Shown: piece after piece, positions 26,668 to 35,591 of the stretch
How positions within the stretch are numbered: the stretch's first letter is position 1
How the letters are laid out: every line of letters starts with the position of its first letter
Assembly: GCF_000306765.2 (NCBI RefSeq)
Contig: NC_017941.2
Coordinates: 682,001 to 746,000 of the forward strand
Direction of reading: 5' to 3'
Source of the DNA: Haloferax mediterranei ATCC 33500
GTDB taxonomy: Archaea; Halobacteriota; Halobacteria; Halobacteriales; Haloferacaceae
Length of the DNA: 64,000 bases
The notes under the pieces: model-generated
What the model was told of the DNA's origin: nothing
What the model saw: the letters and a program-made list of their open reading frames with translations, nothing else
Database searches by the model: none
Translations under genes and position numbers: made by a program

Positions 26668-27588
26668 ATGGTCCGAACCAACACGTGGGCAGCCCCGGTC
26701 ACCCTCTTACTCGCGACGGGCGGACTCCTCGGTGTTTCGACGAACCTTGCGAAGCTCGCTGGAGCGGTCGGTCTCGACCCGTTGGCCTTTCTCGCGTGGT
26801 CGGTCGTCGGTGCGGCGGTCGTCCTCGTCGGAGTTTGTTCGCTCCGAAATCAGCTCCCGTCGCTCAACGCCCGGACGATAGAGTACTTCGTTGTCTCCGG
26901 TCTCGTGGGTGTCGCCGCACCTAATCTCCTGTTTTTCGCCGCCGTTCCTCGCGTTGGGGCCGCCTTCGTCGCGCTCGCGGTAGCGTTCCCGCCGCTTTTC
27001 ACCTATCTCGGCGCGCTCCTGCTTCGGCTGGAGCGGTTCCAGACTACTCGTGCGGCGGGTGTCGTCCTCGCGCTGGGAGGCGCTGCCTTGCTCGCCGCTC
27101 TCAAACTCTCCGAACCGGCTGTCGACACCTTCTGGGTCGCCGCAACGCTCACTGCGCCGATTCTCCTCGCCGGTGGGAACATCTACCGGACGGTGCGCTG
27201 GCCACCGGGAGCGACGCCGGAGGAACTTGCCCCCGGTATGCTCGCCACGTCCGGAGTTATGCTACTCGGCGTCGGCGCGATTGCAGGACTCTCGGACGGT
27301 GGTTCCGAGGCGTTTTCGCTCACTATCCCCACGGACCACCTCGCACCGACGGCGCTCGTCATCGCTCAGGCGGCGACGTTTTCGCTCATGTATCTTCTCT
27401 ACTTCAGCCTCCAGAAGCGCGGCGGTCCGGTCTATCTGAGTCTTCTTGGCTCGGTGGGGGCCGTCGTCGGTGTCCCGGTCGCGGTGGTTCTGCTCGGGGA
27501 AGCCCCGCCGCAGGGGCTTGCCGGTGGTAGCATCCTAATCGCGCTCGGCGTGGGACTTGTCACACTCGGGAGTCCGAAAGGAGGTTGA
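26668..27588 (+). CDS. EamA/DMT-family transporter
   Basis: 306 residues with about ten hydrophobic segments and two EamA repeats. The end of repeat 1 is GAALLAALKLSEPA and the end of repeat 2 carries the family's GEAPPQGLAGGSILIALGVGLV. Drug/metabolite transporters of this family export amino acids or other small molecules. It is co-directional with and 6 bp from the nitroreductase. Cargo unknown. Confidence 0.85.
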   Translation: MVRTNTWAAPVTLLLATGGLLGVSTNLAKLAGAVGLDPLAFLAWSVVGAAVVLVGVCSLRNQLPSLNARTIEYFVVSGLVGVAAPNLLFFAAVPRVGAAFVALAVAFPPLFTYLGALLLRLERFQTTRAAGVVLALGGAALLAALKLSEPAVDTFWVAATLTAPILLAGGNIYRTVRWPPGATPEELAPGMLATSGVMLLGVGAIAGLSDGGSEAFSLTIPTDHLAPTALVIAQAATFSLMYLLYFSLQKRGGPVYLSLLGSVGAVVGVPVAVVLLGEAPPQGLAGGSILIALGVGLVTLGSPKGG

Positions 27589-28027
27589 CCGTCTCCGTCT
27601 GGACCCCGTTCGGTATTCCTGACATCCTCGACTAACCATTCGTTTCCTCGCTGGACCGATGGGACAACTCACGCCCCTCTCTGAGGGTGTAACCCCCACA
27701 GTTTCGGAGTTTTAGTTCTGTTGCGTGTCTTATTTTCATACCAATTGAATCTGATTAGGTTCTTGTCTCGTGATTTTTGAATTCGTCACAGTGAGGAATT
27801 TTGGAAAGATTTGCTAAGTGACATAAAACACAAACCAACAGACAGGTCCTATTTCACCCACATTTCGATTGAACAGAAGACATGCAACACTTCCATCCTA
27901 TGAGGTTGTGTAACTTGGCCTTAATATGAAAATTATTTTAATATTTTCTATTGAACTTACTACAAAAGGTATATGTATGCTCCGTTTATGTAATTTTGTT
28001 GTTGGGTAATTGGCCTAACAGGATACA
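27589..28027. other. AT-rich non-coding left flank of the accessory island
   Basis: About 440 bp with no supported gene. GC falls abruptly after about 27700, and runs such as TTATTTTAATATTTTC appear. A short GC-rich segment near 27670-27710 could form a hairpin around CCCCTCTCTGAGGG. It contains the probable promoter of the frameshifted Tat protein at 28028. No tRNA or attachment site was recognised. Confidence 0.5.
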
Positions 28028-28839
28028 ATGAGTCAAAAAATCAACCCCGACGGAGTTTGTTGAAAAGCACCGCATCAATTGCAGCCCTGTCTGCAATACC
28101 GACTGTTTCAGCCAGCCAGGAGCGAAATGCTCGGAAAAGTGAAAAAGTTCACCAAGCTGCTCTGAGAGTGTTAGAGAAGACTAACGACCTTGAACAGTTT
28201 TATTCGTTCCTGGCAAATCATGGATTCACATTCGGCCGAAAGACAACCAAGATCGACACACCCGCACACGTACTAAAGGAGCAATCAGGTTCGGCAAGCG
28301 GAAATGTGTCTACAATGGAGAGTGGATATCAACCAAAGGACAACGTTGAATTGGACGTTTCCCTCCAATACGACACTTACGCTGACAAATACTACGGTCA
28401 AGCCAACTGGCATTGGACCTCACAGACACTATCTCCCCCAGACGTTATCGGTCTGACATATAAAGAGAACTCATGGTCTGTCCCTCAAAATGGATATAGT
28501 TCGTCTACTTATGCATCCTTAGATACGGAGTCGCGTAGCGCAAATGGATATGCGTGGAAATACAATGATGGCGAAGACACCCTGGAGCAACCGAATGCGT
28601 ATAACTACGCAACTCTCACACTGAACCCCTACGACGAATCAATTTCTGACTCAGACCGGACGATTTGGATGGTGTACACGGCTAACTCTTCACCCTATCC
28701 TGCTTATATTGACGGTATTGGAATCGGATACGGAGCCCTTTCTGTAGATGTGTCGCCAACGGTCGAGCAAGACACATGGATCGAAGATAATTCGGGTGAT
28801 GAACTCAAGATTAGTGCAGCAGATGCTCAGCCAATATAG
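28028..28839 (+). pseudogene. Tat-exported haloarchaeal protein, frameshifted at start
   Basis: A frame with a twin-arginine signal (QPRRSLLKSTASIAALSAIPTVSA) is open from about 28030 to 28839 but has no ATG in its own frame. The ATG at 28028 reads MSQKINPDGVC and stops. If the run of six A at 28035-28040 had seven, the product becomes MSQKNQPRRSLLKST, a perfect Tat leader. The mature part (about 235 residues) has no recognised domain; it is rich in Tyr, Ser and Asn and looks like an extracellular beta protein, for example DVSLQYDTYADKYYGQANWHW. AT-rich codon use marks it as recently acquired. A frameshift in life or in assembly are both possible. Confidence 0.65.
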
Positions 28840-28904
28840 GTATAGTTGACGGTATATATTCAACAAAACTATTTTACCTCAAGTCCCAAATTGACAGTTG
28901 GGTT

Positions 28905-29117
28905 ATGAATTCGGAATCGTATGAATCCGACAACGAGGTACAGCGGTATACTTATCTTCTTATTTTTGGCATTGGATTGTTTCTCATCGGATTTGTCCTC
29001 GGATATATCCTCCCAAGCCAAATTGATCCTCTATTTTATGGCGTGTCTGGCGTAGGTATAGTTGTGATTATGTCTTCGGCGTTTGCGTATTATAACTATC
29101 AGAAATATTCAAATTGA
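28905..29117 (+). CDS. small two-helix membrane protein
   Basis: 70 residues with two hydrophobic segments: YLLIFGIGLFLIGFVLGYIL near residue 18 and PLFYGVSGVGIVVIMSSAFAYY. A polar Ser/Asn/Glu N-terminus precedes them. Codon use is AT-rich like the adjacent Tat protein, so the pair probably arrived together. Its TGA lies 3 bp before the TTG where the transposase reading frame begins. No family recognised. Confidence 0.5.
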   Translation: MNSESYESDNEVQRYTYLLIFGIGLFLIGFVLGYILPSQIDPLFYGVSGVGIVVIMSSAFAYYNYQKYSN

Positions 29118-29120
29118 ACG

Positions 29121-30798
29121 TTGACAGCACTGTCTATATACCGGCTTGGACTATCGCTTGTCGAGGTATTGATGAGGAGCGTTGAAAATATCGGTCGTAT
29201 GGAAGCCCGTGCTGCTCGAATGACCGATGCTTTTCTTGTTGGTCTCAACCTTCGGGAACATCTCCGGCTCGGCAAGTCACTACTTGAAGCGTTCGAAGAA
29301 CTTGAAATTCGGCTTGACGCTTGAAGACGGCTATCCTGAGTGGCATCCGGCATCGTACCCATTTCAGGGAATACTCAAACTCTTCTTCTACCGCGAAATC
29401 ACTGGAAACAGCTATCGGAAACTCTCCGGCTACCATGAACTCGCCTCAGCGTGTGGTCTCGACCGTATTCCTGATGTGTCGGTCTTGTCGAGGACGTGGC
29501 GTAATCGCTTCGACAAAGCCACTCGCGAGTTTGTCAAACGAGGCGCACATCTACTCGTTAAAAATATCCACGATTTCGGCCCATCTGTTGCTGGAGTACG
29601 TCCTAAGCACGAAGTCACCGATTCCGAAGAACGTGACTCAGAGAAGTCTGAAAATGGAGAAGAGCAGGGAACCACGTTCGACGACAAGGAAATCTTTCGT
29701 ACGACTCGCCTTGCTCGTGAACACTGTTTCTCGCCATTTGACTCTGGCAGAGCAGACAACTCGTCGTACGATGACTCTCGGTTTTTCGAGTTACAGACAT
29801 TCATGGGAATGGTTGGCTGCGGGACTGCCCAAGGCGCAGCACGCTTTCAGTACCGACGTGGTAAAGAATACGGCCCGCATGGTGACACCCACCTCCGGGC
29901 AGTCAAGCAATTCGAAGCAAATTTACTCCTCGATGGATTCAACGCCGCTACTAACCAGCTCCTCTCAGTAATCGACTCTGAAGTCTCGTTTCGACGGCCA
30001 GTGACCGTCGCGCTTGACATTACGACAGTCCCCTACTTCGGTAACGTTGAAGGAATGTCGATGGTGAGCGGGACGAAAGACGGTGAGGGGAGAGCGTTCA
30101 AGTTTACTACTCTCTCGATTGTTGGGCAAAACATCCCGCTCGTCTTGGCCGTCGAACCGGTTCGTGAGAGTTCAGCGTGGGACAATAACCCGCCAAATCG
30201 AATTCATCGTGTCGTCCGGCGATTAGTCCGGAAAGCGAAAGAACACGTTCCAATCGAGATGGTACTCTGTGACCGCGAATTCGACTCGATGAGGGTGTTT
30301 CAGACGCTCTCGAATCTTAACGTGGACTACCTGATTCCCAAGCGAATCACCAGCTCAGAGCGCAAAGCGATTGAGCAGATGGAGCAGGACAGCCAAGATG
30401 TCGCTGTCGAGTCGGCGTCAGTCCACGTCGAACAAGGTTCGCACGCGATGCAGTTCCTCTACGTTCCCTCGACGAAGTCGGATGGAACAACCGTCTTCGC
30501 AACGAATGCTCGTGTCCGGCCAGAAGAGGCTGAAGCGTTCTGTCGTCGATACAGTAGCCGCTGGCAGATCGAAAACGAGTACAAATCAATCAAACACGAT
30601 TTCTTAGCGAAGACTTCCTCGAAGGATTACCGCGTTCGGCTGTTCTACTTCGTGTTCGCGGTCCTCTTGTACAATATCTGGCGGCTCACTGACTTTCTGT
30701 TGAAAGCTGGTGCTGACGGTGAGATGGACTACGCACCAGTCATTACGGCTGGAGAGTGTGTCGAGTTGGTCTCTTCGGCGCTGCTTCCGCCGGACTAA
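29121..30798 (+). pseudogene. IS4-like DDE transposase, truncated and frameshifted
   Basis: Two frames make one protein. Frame 1 (29121-29324) begins at TTG, not ATG, with TALSIYRLGLSLVEV and ends LEIRLDA-stop; frame 2 continues from about 29320 with LEDGYPEWHPASYPFQGI to 30798. Skipping one base at about 29319 gives EIRLDLEDGYPEWHP. The DDE parts are intact: VALDITTVPYFG, MVLCDREFDSMRVFQ and SSRWQIENEYKSIKHDF. About 558 residues if repaired. No terminal inverted repeats or target duplication were recognised, and the left end abuts the previous gene, so this is probably a decayed insertion sequence. GC is close to 50 percent. Confidence 0.7.
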
Positions 30799-31893
30799 GT
30801 GTACGAACACTCCGGCTTGCCCCTCGTGAGCGGTGGCACTATTTCTGGGCAGAATTTTTCGGATGGTTTCTGACAATCACAGAGGATGAACTGGTTTGGA
30901 CAAGTTTTCTAGCTCTCTTCCCCGTAATCTAGACTAATTCAGCGTCAAAGAAACGCTAAAATTGCCCATCCTCCGAAACTGTGAACCCCAGAAAGGGAGA
31001 TTCTATATCGCAGCATTTGATTTATATCTGGGCGATTCTACCTATCCCGGGAGTATTGCGTTGACGAGACGTGTTCCGAAGCGTCGTGGGGAAACGAGAG
31101 ACCGCACATGCGCACGGCTCTCGTCGTCCAACGCTCTCGAAATGAGATTCGGAGGATAGTCGATGTTGTACCCCGTATCCCGCGTCACCGACGACAGAAT
31201 CAGATGTGACTGGTTACTCCTACTTGGGGCGTCTACTCCAATAGACTGAGTTCCCACCCGATGACGATACCACAGATTTCTGCCAGAAATGTTGACGGCG
31301 AGAGCTTCCGCGGGTCACTCGGGCGGTCAAGTGAGCGATGTCAGGCGTCCGTCTGCGTGATAGCGTGCCGATTCAGTGACCGACATTCGCAGACTCACTC
31401 GCACGACAGATACAGAGTTCGACGCCGACGGAAGGGCGTCTTCACCACTTGAACCCCCGGTTGGACGCCGAAGACCTGGTGTCCGCTCAGCGTCCGCCAT
31501 CTCCCCACCGATACGCACCGAGCCCACAAAACGATGAGAATCGCGCTCAGGACAATGGTCGTCGGTCGTGTAAATCGTTCGACAGCCTGAATCGAGGAAT
31601 CGAACGCGGCCACAACTCGGGTCGAACGGGGGTCACCGTTTCGGCTTGTACCGACTGTCACTTGTCGAGGTAAATTTCAATCTCGAGTATCCGATTTTCC
31701 GCCGACCCTCCCGTCAGCGAAGACGTCCGCCGCAGTCCGTCGATTCGACGCAAAACTGTCCGAAGACGATGTGATAAATCATATACTGCGATATAGAATT
31801 GGCCACTATCGGTGATACCACAACCTCCTTCTCCATCCGCCGTCCGTTGATTCATTCGCCACGTTCAAGCCTGACGACCGAGTGAAGTCGATA
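30799..31893. other. gene-poor segment between transposase and DHQ synthase II
   Basis: About 1.1 kb without a confident gene. It holds an inverted repeat pair (about 31000-31027 and 31774-31800), a weak minus-strand open frame at 31395-31661 with one possible membrane segment (TTIVLSAILIVLWARC), and short fragments that look like broken coding sequence. The right part is again GC-rich. Decayed accessory DNA next to the insertion sequence is the likeliest reading. Confidence 0.5.
31000..31800. repeat. 0.8-kb segment bounded by 27-bp imperfect inverted repeats
   Basis: Plus strand from about 31000 reads ATTCTATATCGCAG then CATTTGATTTAT; the reverse complement of 31774-31800 reads ATTCTATATCGCAG then TATATGATTTAT. 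About 25 of 27 bases match. Read as protein, both ends encode FYIA(A/V)(F/Y)DL in convergent directions. The layout is that of terminal inverted repeats of a small transposable element or MITE without a transposase. No direct target duplication was found next to the repeats. Confidence 0.5.
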
Positions 31894-33069
31894 ATGACAC
31901 GAAGCGTCTGGCTCAAAGCCGACGACACGGTCGGCGACTGGGAGACGCGGAAGCGACGCATCACGTCGGGTCTCGAAGCCGGTGTCGACTGGGTTCTCGT
32001 CGACGAGGACGATGTCGAGCAGGTGCGCGAACTCGGCGACGTCAAGATTGCCGCATTCCGCAGCGATGCTGATGTTCACGTGATGGAAGCAGAGGAAGAC
32101 GACGAGGCGGAGGCGCTCGCCGACGCCTACATCGTCGGCAAGGACGGCGAAGGCGACGCCACCGTCGACCTCCCCTCCGATTTCTCCGGGTCTGCCGACT
32201 TGACGACGCTCCGCCGCAGCGACGACCTCGCAAACGGGTCGTACGTTCGCATCCTGAGCAAGGACTACGAAGCGTTCGCCGAGGAGGCCGCCCGCGACGG
32301 CGACCACACTATCGTCGTCGGCGAGGACTGGACTATCATCCCACTCGAAAACCTCATCGCACGTATCGGCGAGGAGACCGACCTCATCGCTGGTGTGACG
32401 AGCGCCGAAGAGGCCAAGGCGGCCTTCGAGACGCTCGAAATCGGTTCCGACGGCGTCCTCCTCGACAGCGACGACCCTGATGAGATTCGCAAAACAGTCG
32501 AGATTCGAGACGAGGCCGAACGCGAATCGCTCGACCTCGTCTGGGCGGAAGTCCAGGAAGTCGAGCGGACGGGCATGGCCGACCGCGTCTGCGTCGATAC
32601 CGGCTCGCTCATGGACCACGAAGAGGGGATGCTCGTCGGGTCGATGTCTCGCGGTCTCTTCTTCGTCCACGCCGAAACCGCCGAGTCTCCCTACGTCGCC
32701 TCCCGGCCATTTAGAGTCAATGCAGGCGCAGTCCACGCCTACGCACGAACACCCAACGGCGGAACGACCTACCTCTCGGAACTCGAAAGCGGCGACGAAG
32801 TGCAGGTCGTCGATACGAAGGGTCGCACCCGCGAGGCCATCGTGGGCCGCGTCAAGATAGAAAAGCGACCGATGTTCCGCATCTCCGCCGATTACGAGGG
32901 TGACAGAGTCACTACCCTCCTGCAGAACGCAGAGACCATCAAGGTCCACACGCGCGAGGGTCGCACCGCGGTTACGGACCTCGAACCGGGCGATGAGATG
33001 CTTATCTACTACGAAGACACCGCTCGACACTTCGGCGAGGCCGTCGAAGAGAGCATTATCGAGAAGTAG
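31894..33069 (+). CDS. aroB: 3-dehydroquinate synthase II
   Basis: 391 residues from ATG 31894 (MTRSVWLKADDTVGDW). This is the archaeal NAD-dependent enzyme that turns ADH (made by the aldolase at 23253-24053) into 3-dehydroquinate; it is unrelated to bacterial AroB. Family motifs include DGVLLDSDDPDEIRKT, VGSMSRGLFFVHAETAESPYVASRPFRVNAGAVHAY and GDEMLIYYEDTARHFG at the end. The four codons before the chosen ATG are not conserved. It is separated from its partner gene by the accessory island. Confidence 0.93.
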   Translation: MTRSVWLKADDTVGDWETRKRRITSGLEAGVDWVLVDEDDVEQVRELGDVKIAAFRSDADVHVMEAEEDDEAEALADAYIVGKDGEGDATVDLPSDFSGSADLTTLRRSDDLANGSYVRILSKDYEAFAEEAARDGDHTIVVGEDWTIIPLENLIARIGEETDLIAGVTSAEEAKAAFETLEIGSDGVLLDSDDPDEIRKTVEIRDEAERESLDLVWAEVQEVERTGMADRVCVDTGSLMDHEEGMLVGSMSRGLFFVHAETAESPYVASRPFRVNAGAVHAYARTPNGGTTYLSELESGDEVQVVDTKGRTREAIVGRVKIEKRPMFRISADYEGDRVTTLLQNAETIKVHTREGRTAVTDLEPGDEMLIYYEDTARHFGEAVEESIIEK

Positions 33070-33102
33070 GTCCGTCTCTCGTTTCGAGCGACGATTCGTT
33101 TT

Positions 33103-33519
33103 TCACTCTTCGACCGTGTACCACTCGAGTTCCGTCGCACACCACGGACAGAAATCGAGTTGTTGGTCGAGTTCGCCTCTGCAGACCGGGCAGGTCGGCT
33201 GGCCGTTAGCGTTGCGGCCTCGACTGCGCATCCCGACGCGATAGGCGTCGAGTGCGCTCAGGAACAACAGTCCGACGACGGGAACGATCACCGTTGTCGG
33301 GAGTGCACTTACAGACTCTATCGTCGAGAGCGACCCCACGGACGCAGGGTCGGTAACTGTCGAAAGGAGGACGAGTACAGCACCGATTACAAACGTGAAC
33401 CACGCGAGCGCGCGTCGCCACTCTCGGAGGTAGACGTGCCCTGCGCCGGCGATACCGAGAGACGCACCAACGACTCCGACGAGGGCGGCGACGAACGCGC
33501 GACGACGAGCATCGGGCAT
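33103..33519 (-). CDS. membrane protein with C-terminal zinc ribbon
   Basis: 138 residues. Three hydrophobic segments occupy residues about 10-27, 36-54 and 75-95. The last 40 residues have a zinc ribbon, CPVCRGELDQQLDFCPWC (C-x2-C-x10-C-x2-C). The layout resembles small haloarchaeal TM2-like/zinc-ribbon proteins (DUF7575-like, from memory). It is convergent with DHQ synthase II. Function unknown; possibly a membrane-bound regulatory scaffold. Confidence 0.7.
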   Translation of the reverse strand: MPDARRRAFVAALVGVVGASLGIAGAGHVYLREWRRALAWFTFVIGAVLVLLSTVTDPASVGSLSTIESVSALPTTVIVPVVGLLFLSALDAYRVGMRSRGRNANGQPTCPVCRGELDQQLDFCPWCATELEWYTVEE

Positions 33520-33546
33520 CGTGCGTTGGCCTCGTCGCCCGTAGTC

Positions 33547-34242
33547 TTAAACGTCTGGATTGCTCGACAGGTCGTCGACGAGTGACCGGAGCGTCTGAGC
33601 ACCGTATTGACCCGGTGCTGTGGCGTCTGCGGGTTCGACGGGTGCATATCCGATTTTCGAGCCGTACACCGGTGAAACAGCGCGTGTGTGCCGTCCGGCC
33701 TCGCCCATCGCCATCGTGGCCACCGTGTCGCCCCACTCCGTTGCAGTGTGCGTCACGTCGAGGAGTCGAAGCGCGTCGGCGTTCGTCTGGGCCGTGACGG
33801 CGAGTTTTCCCACGTCGCCGAGCGTCGCGGCTTCGTGGAGCAGTCGCGTCAGTTCCGACCGCGCGGGCGTCCGCTCGAAATCATGAACGGACGCAACGAT
33901 TGTCGCGCCCGCGGCGCGCGCACGAGCGGCGGCGTCGACACCGACCTCGCTACGCAGGCTATCGAGTTCGATGTCCACCGCGGCGACGGCGTCACTCTCG
34001 GCGGCCGCGACGAGCGCGTCGAGACGGTCGACCTCGTCGCCGTCGGCTTCGCCGCCCTCCCAGTCGGCGCGGTTGGTCGCGAGAATCGGGAGTTCCCCGT
34101 CGTAGTCGTCGAGACCGTCGAGCGGGTTATCTGCGAGGTCCATTCGGAACTCGACGGCGTCTGCGACGTCTCGGGCGGTGGGTTCGTCGCCGAGGTCTGC
34201 AGTGCTCGCCGCAAGGACGAACGAGTCGAACGAGAGGTCCAT
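33547..34242 (-). CDS. aroD: 3-dehydroquinate dehydratase, type I
   Basis: 231 residues. Type I (class I aldolase fold) enzyme converting 3-dehydroquinate to 3-dehydroshikimate. The Schiff-base lysine is in LGDVGKLAVTAQTNADAL near residue 142, the catalytic His in SVHDFERTP, and the end of the barrel is KIGYAPVEPADATAPGQYG. Shorter than bacterial AroD by about 20 residues, normal for haloarchaea. It completes, with the ADH synthase and DHQ synthase II of this window, the first three steps from ADH precursors to dehydroshikimate. Confidence 0.93.
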   Translation of the reverse strand: MDLSFDSFVLAASTADLGDEPTARDVADAVEFRMDLADNPLDGLDDYDGELPILATNRADWEGGEADGDEVDRLDALVAAAESDAVAAVDIELDSLRSEVGVDAAARARAAGATIVASVHDFERTPARSELTRLLHEAATLGDVGKLAVTAQTNADALRLLDVTHTATEWGDTVATMAMGEAGRHTRAVSPVYGSKIGYAPVEPADATAPGQYGAQTLRSLVDDLSSNPDV

Positions 34243-34326
34243 ATGCGTCCTGCGTTGCGCGGTCCTAAATCGGTGTCCGTGTCCGCAATGGGTTCGCTTG
34301 GGTCTCTGACGGCTGGTGCTCGGCCG

Positions 34327-35397
34327 TCAGTCGGTCATCTGTGCGTCTTTGGGGGCGTCCGAGGTAGCATCAACTGGTTCGTGCTCGACGACGAACTGTC
34401 GGTCTTCGTCGGCCGCCGACCGCGTGACTGACGAGACAGCGTAGAGGCGGATATTTCGCTCCTGTTTCGTCACGACGGGGAAGTCGTAGTATTCGGCGTC
34501 GTGACCCGGCCGTTCGTCCCGGTCTGCGACGAACGACCGATGAGCATCGAGTCGGTGCTCGACTTCTGTGCGCGACCGGGATTCGATACCATCGAGTCGG
34601 TCTTCGAAGGCTGAGATGAGTTCGGAATCGAGGTCGTACCCGACCGAATCCCGCCCCGCGAGCATCGCTGCGAGCGTCGTCGTGCCCGTTCCGGCGAAGG
34701 GGTCGAACACGGTATCGCCGTAGATGGAGTACATCCGAATCAGACGAAGCGGGAGTTCGACCGGGAACGCCGCCGAGCGGTCTCTCGTTCCCGAGTCGAG
34801 TTCTTGGTCGGTGCCGGTGAACTCCCAGAGGTCGGAGAACCACTGGTTGCGTTCCTCCCAGAAGAAGGCGCTCTCGTAGCGCATCTCGTCGCCCGGCGGG
34901 AACGACCGCGAGTCCCCTTTGCGCACGACGAGAACGTACTCGTGTTCGAGCGTGACGTAGGCATTCGGCGGCAGCGTCCCCGACCCCATGAACTTGGTCA
35001 GGCGATTCGTCGGCTTTCGCCAGATAGCGTCCGGCAGCGGTGTCAATCCGCGCTCAGAGAGAGCCGTCAGGACGCGAGCGTGGTTGGGATACTGCTGGAA
35101 CGACCCACCGAGGCTTCGGGTCGCATCGCCGACGTTCACACACGCGATGCCCCCGGGCGCGAGGACGCGCTCGACTTCGTCCCAGACGGCGTCGAGTTGC
35201 TCGTGCATTGCCTCGAATGCGGCGTCGCCGTCACCCGAATCGAGTGCGTCAGAAACTGCCTCGTCGCGGGCCGAAAAGAGACTATCCCACATCTCTATCA
35301 TGGGATACGGTGGCGATGTGACGACGAGGTCCACGCTCTCGTCGGCGAGTCCGGTGTCGGCAGCGTCGCCCACCCTGAGGGCGTGCTTCGTGCGCAT
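34327..35397 (-). CDS. zim: DNA (cytosine-N4) methyltransferase, probable CTAG-specific orphan
   Basis: 356 residues from ATG 35397 (MRTKHALRVGDAADTG); a longer frame would need TTG 35424. Motif IV is TSPPYPMIEMWDS near residue 28, the m4C-type TSPPY, and motif I is DPFAGTGTTTLAAMLAG about residue 240, i.e. beta-class order. A target-recognition segment lies between them. H. volcanii has an orphan CTAG m4C methylase named zim in this neighbourhood, and this gene sits by aroD and tfb as recalled there. CTAG is rare in haloarchaeal genomes. No restriction partner is nearby, so it is a solitary epigenetic enzyme. Confidence 0.75.
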   Translation of the reverse strand: MRTKHALRVGDAADTGLADESVDLVVTSPPYPMIEMWDSLFSARDEAVSDALDSGDGDAAFEAMHEQLDAVWDEVERVLAPGGIACVNVGDATRSLGGSFQQYPNHARVLTALSERGLTPLPDAIWRKPTNRLTKFMGSGTLPPNAYVTLEHEYVLVVRKGDSRSFPPGDEMRYESAFFWEERNQWFSDLWEFTGTDQELDSGTRDRSAAFPVELPLRLIRMYSIYGDTVFDPFAGTGTTTLAAMLAGRDSVGYDLDSELISAFEDRLDGIESRSRTEVEHRLDAHRSFVADRDERPGHDAEYYDFPVVTKQERNIRLYAVSSVTRSAADEDRQFVVEHEPVDATSDAPKDAQMTD

Positions 35398-35591
35398 CGT
35401 CCGGATGTGTTCGTCCCGAGACAAAACGTTTCGCCTCGATAGACGAGTTGTTTCGATGCGCGTAGAAGCATCTCACCGTGGAGGAAGGGAGGAAGCGTGC
35501 CGACCCCTGTTGAAGCCGTCGCTCGTGGGTCGAATAACCGAGAAACTAAGTCGACAACTGATTCGCTCCCGCCGTCAGAGTGATCGGTCGT

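Noticed and set aside
28837..29064. 12-bp direct repeat TAGGTATAGTTG at 28837-28848 and 29053-29064
   Set aside because: One copy is inside a coding frame and the sequence is AT-rich; it could arise by chance and does not flank a recognisable element.
31395..31661. minus-strand open frame with one possible helix in the gene-poor segment
   Set aside because: No start signal, family or conserved composition; not supported as a gene.
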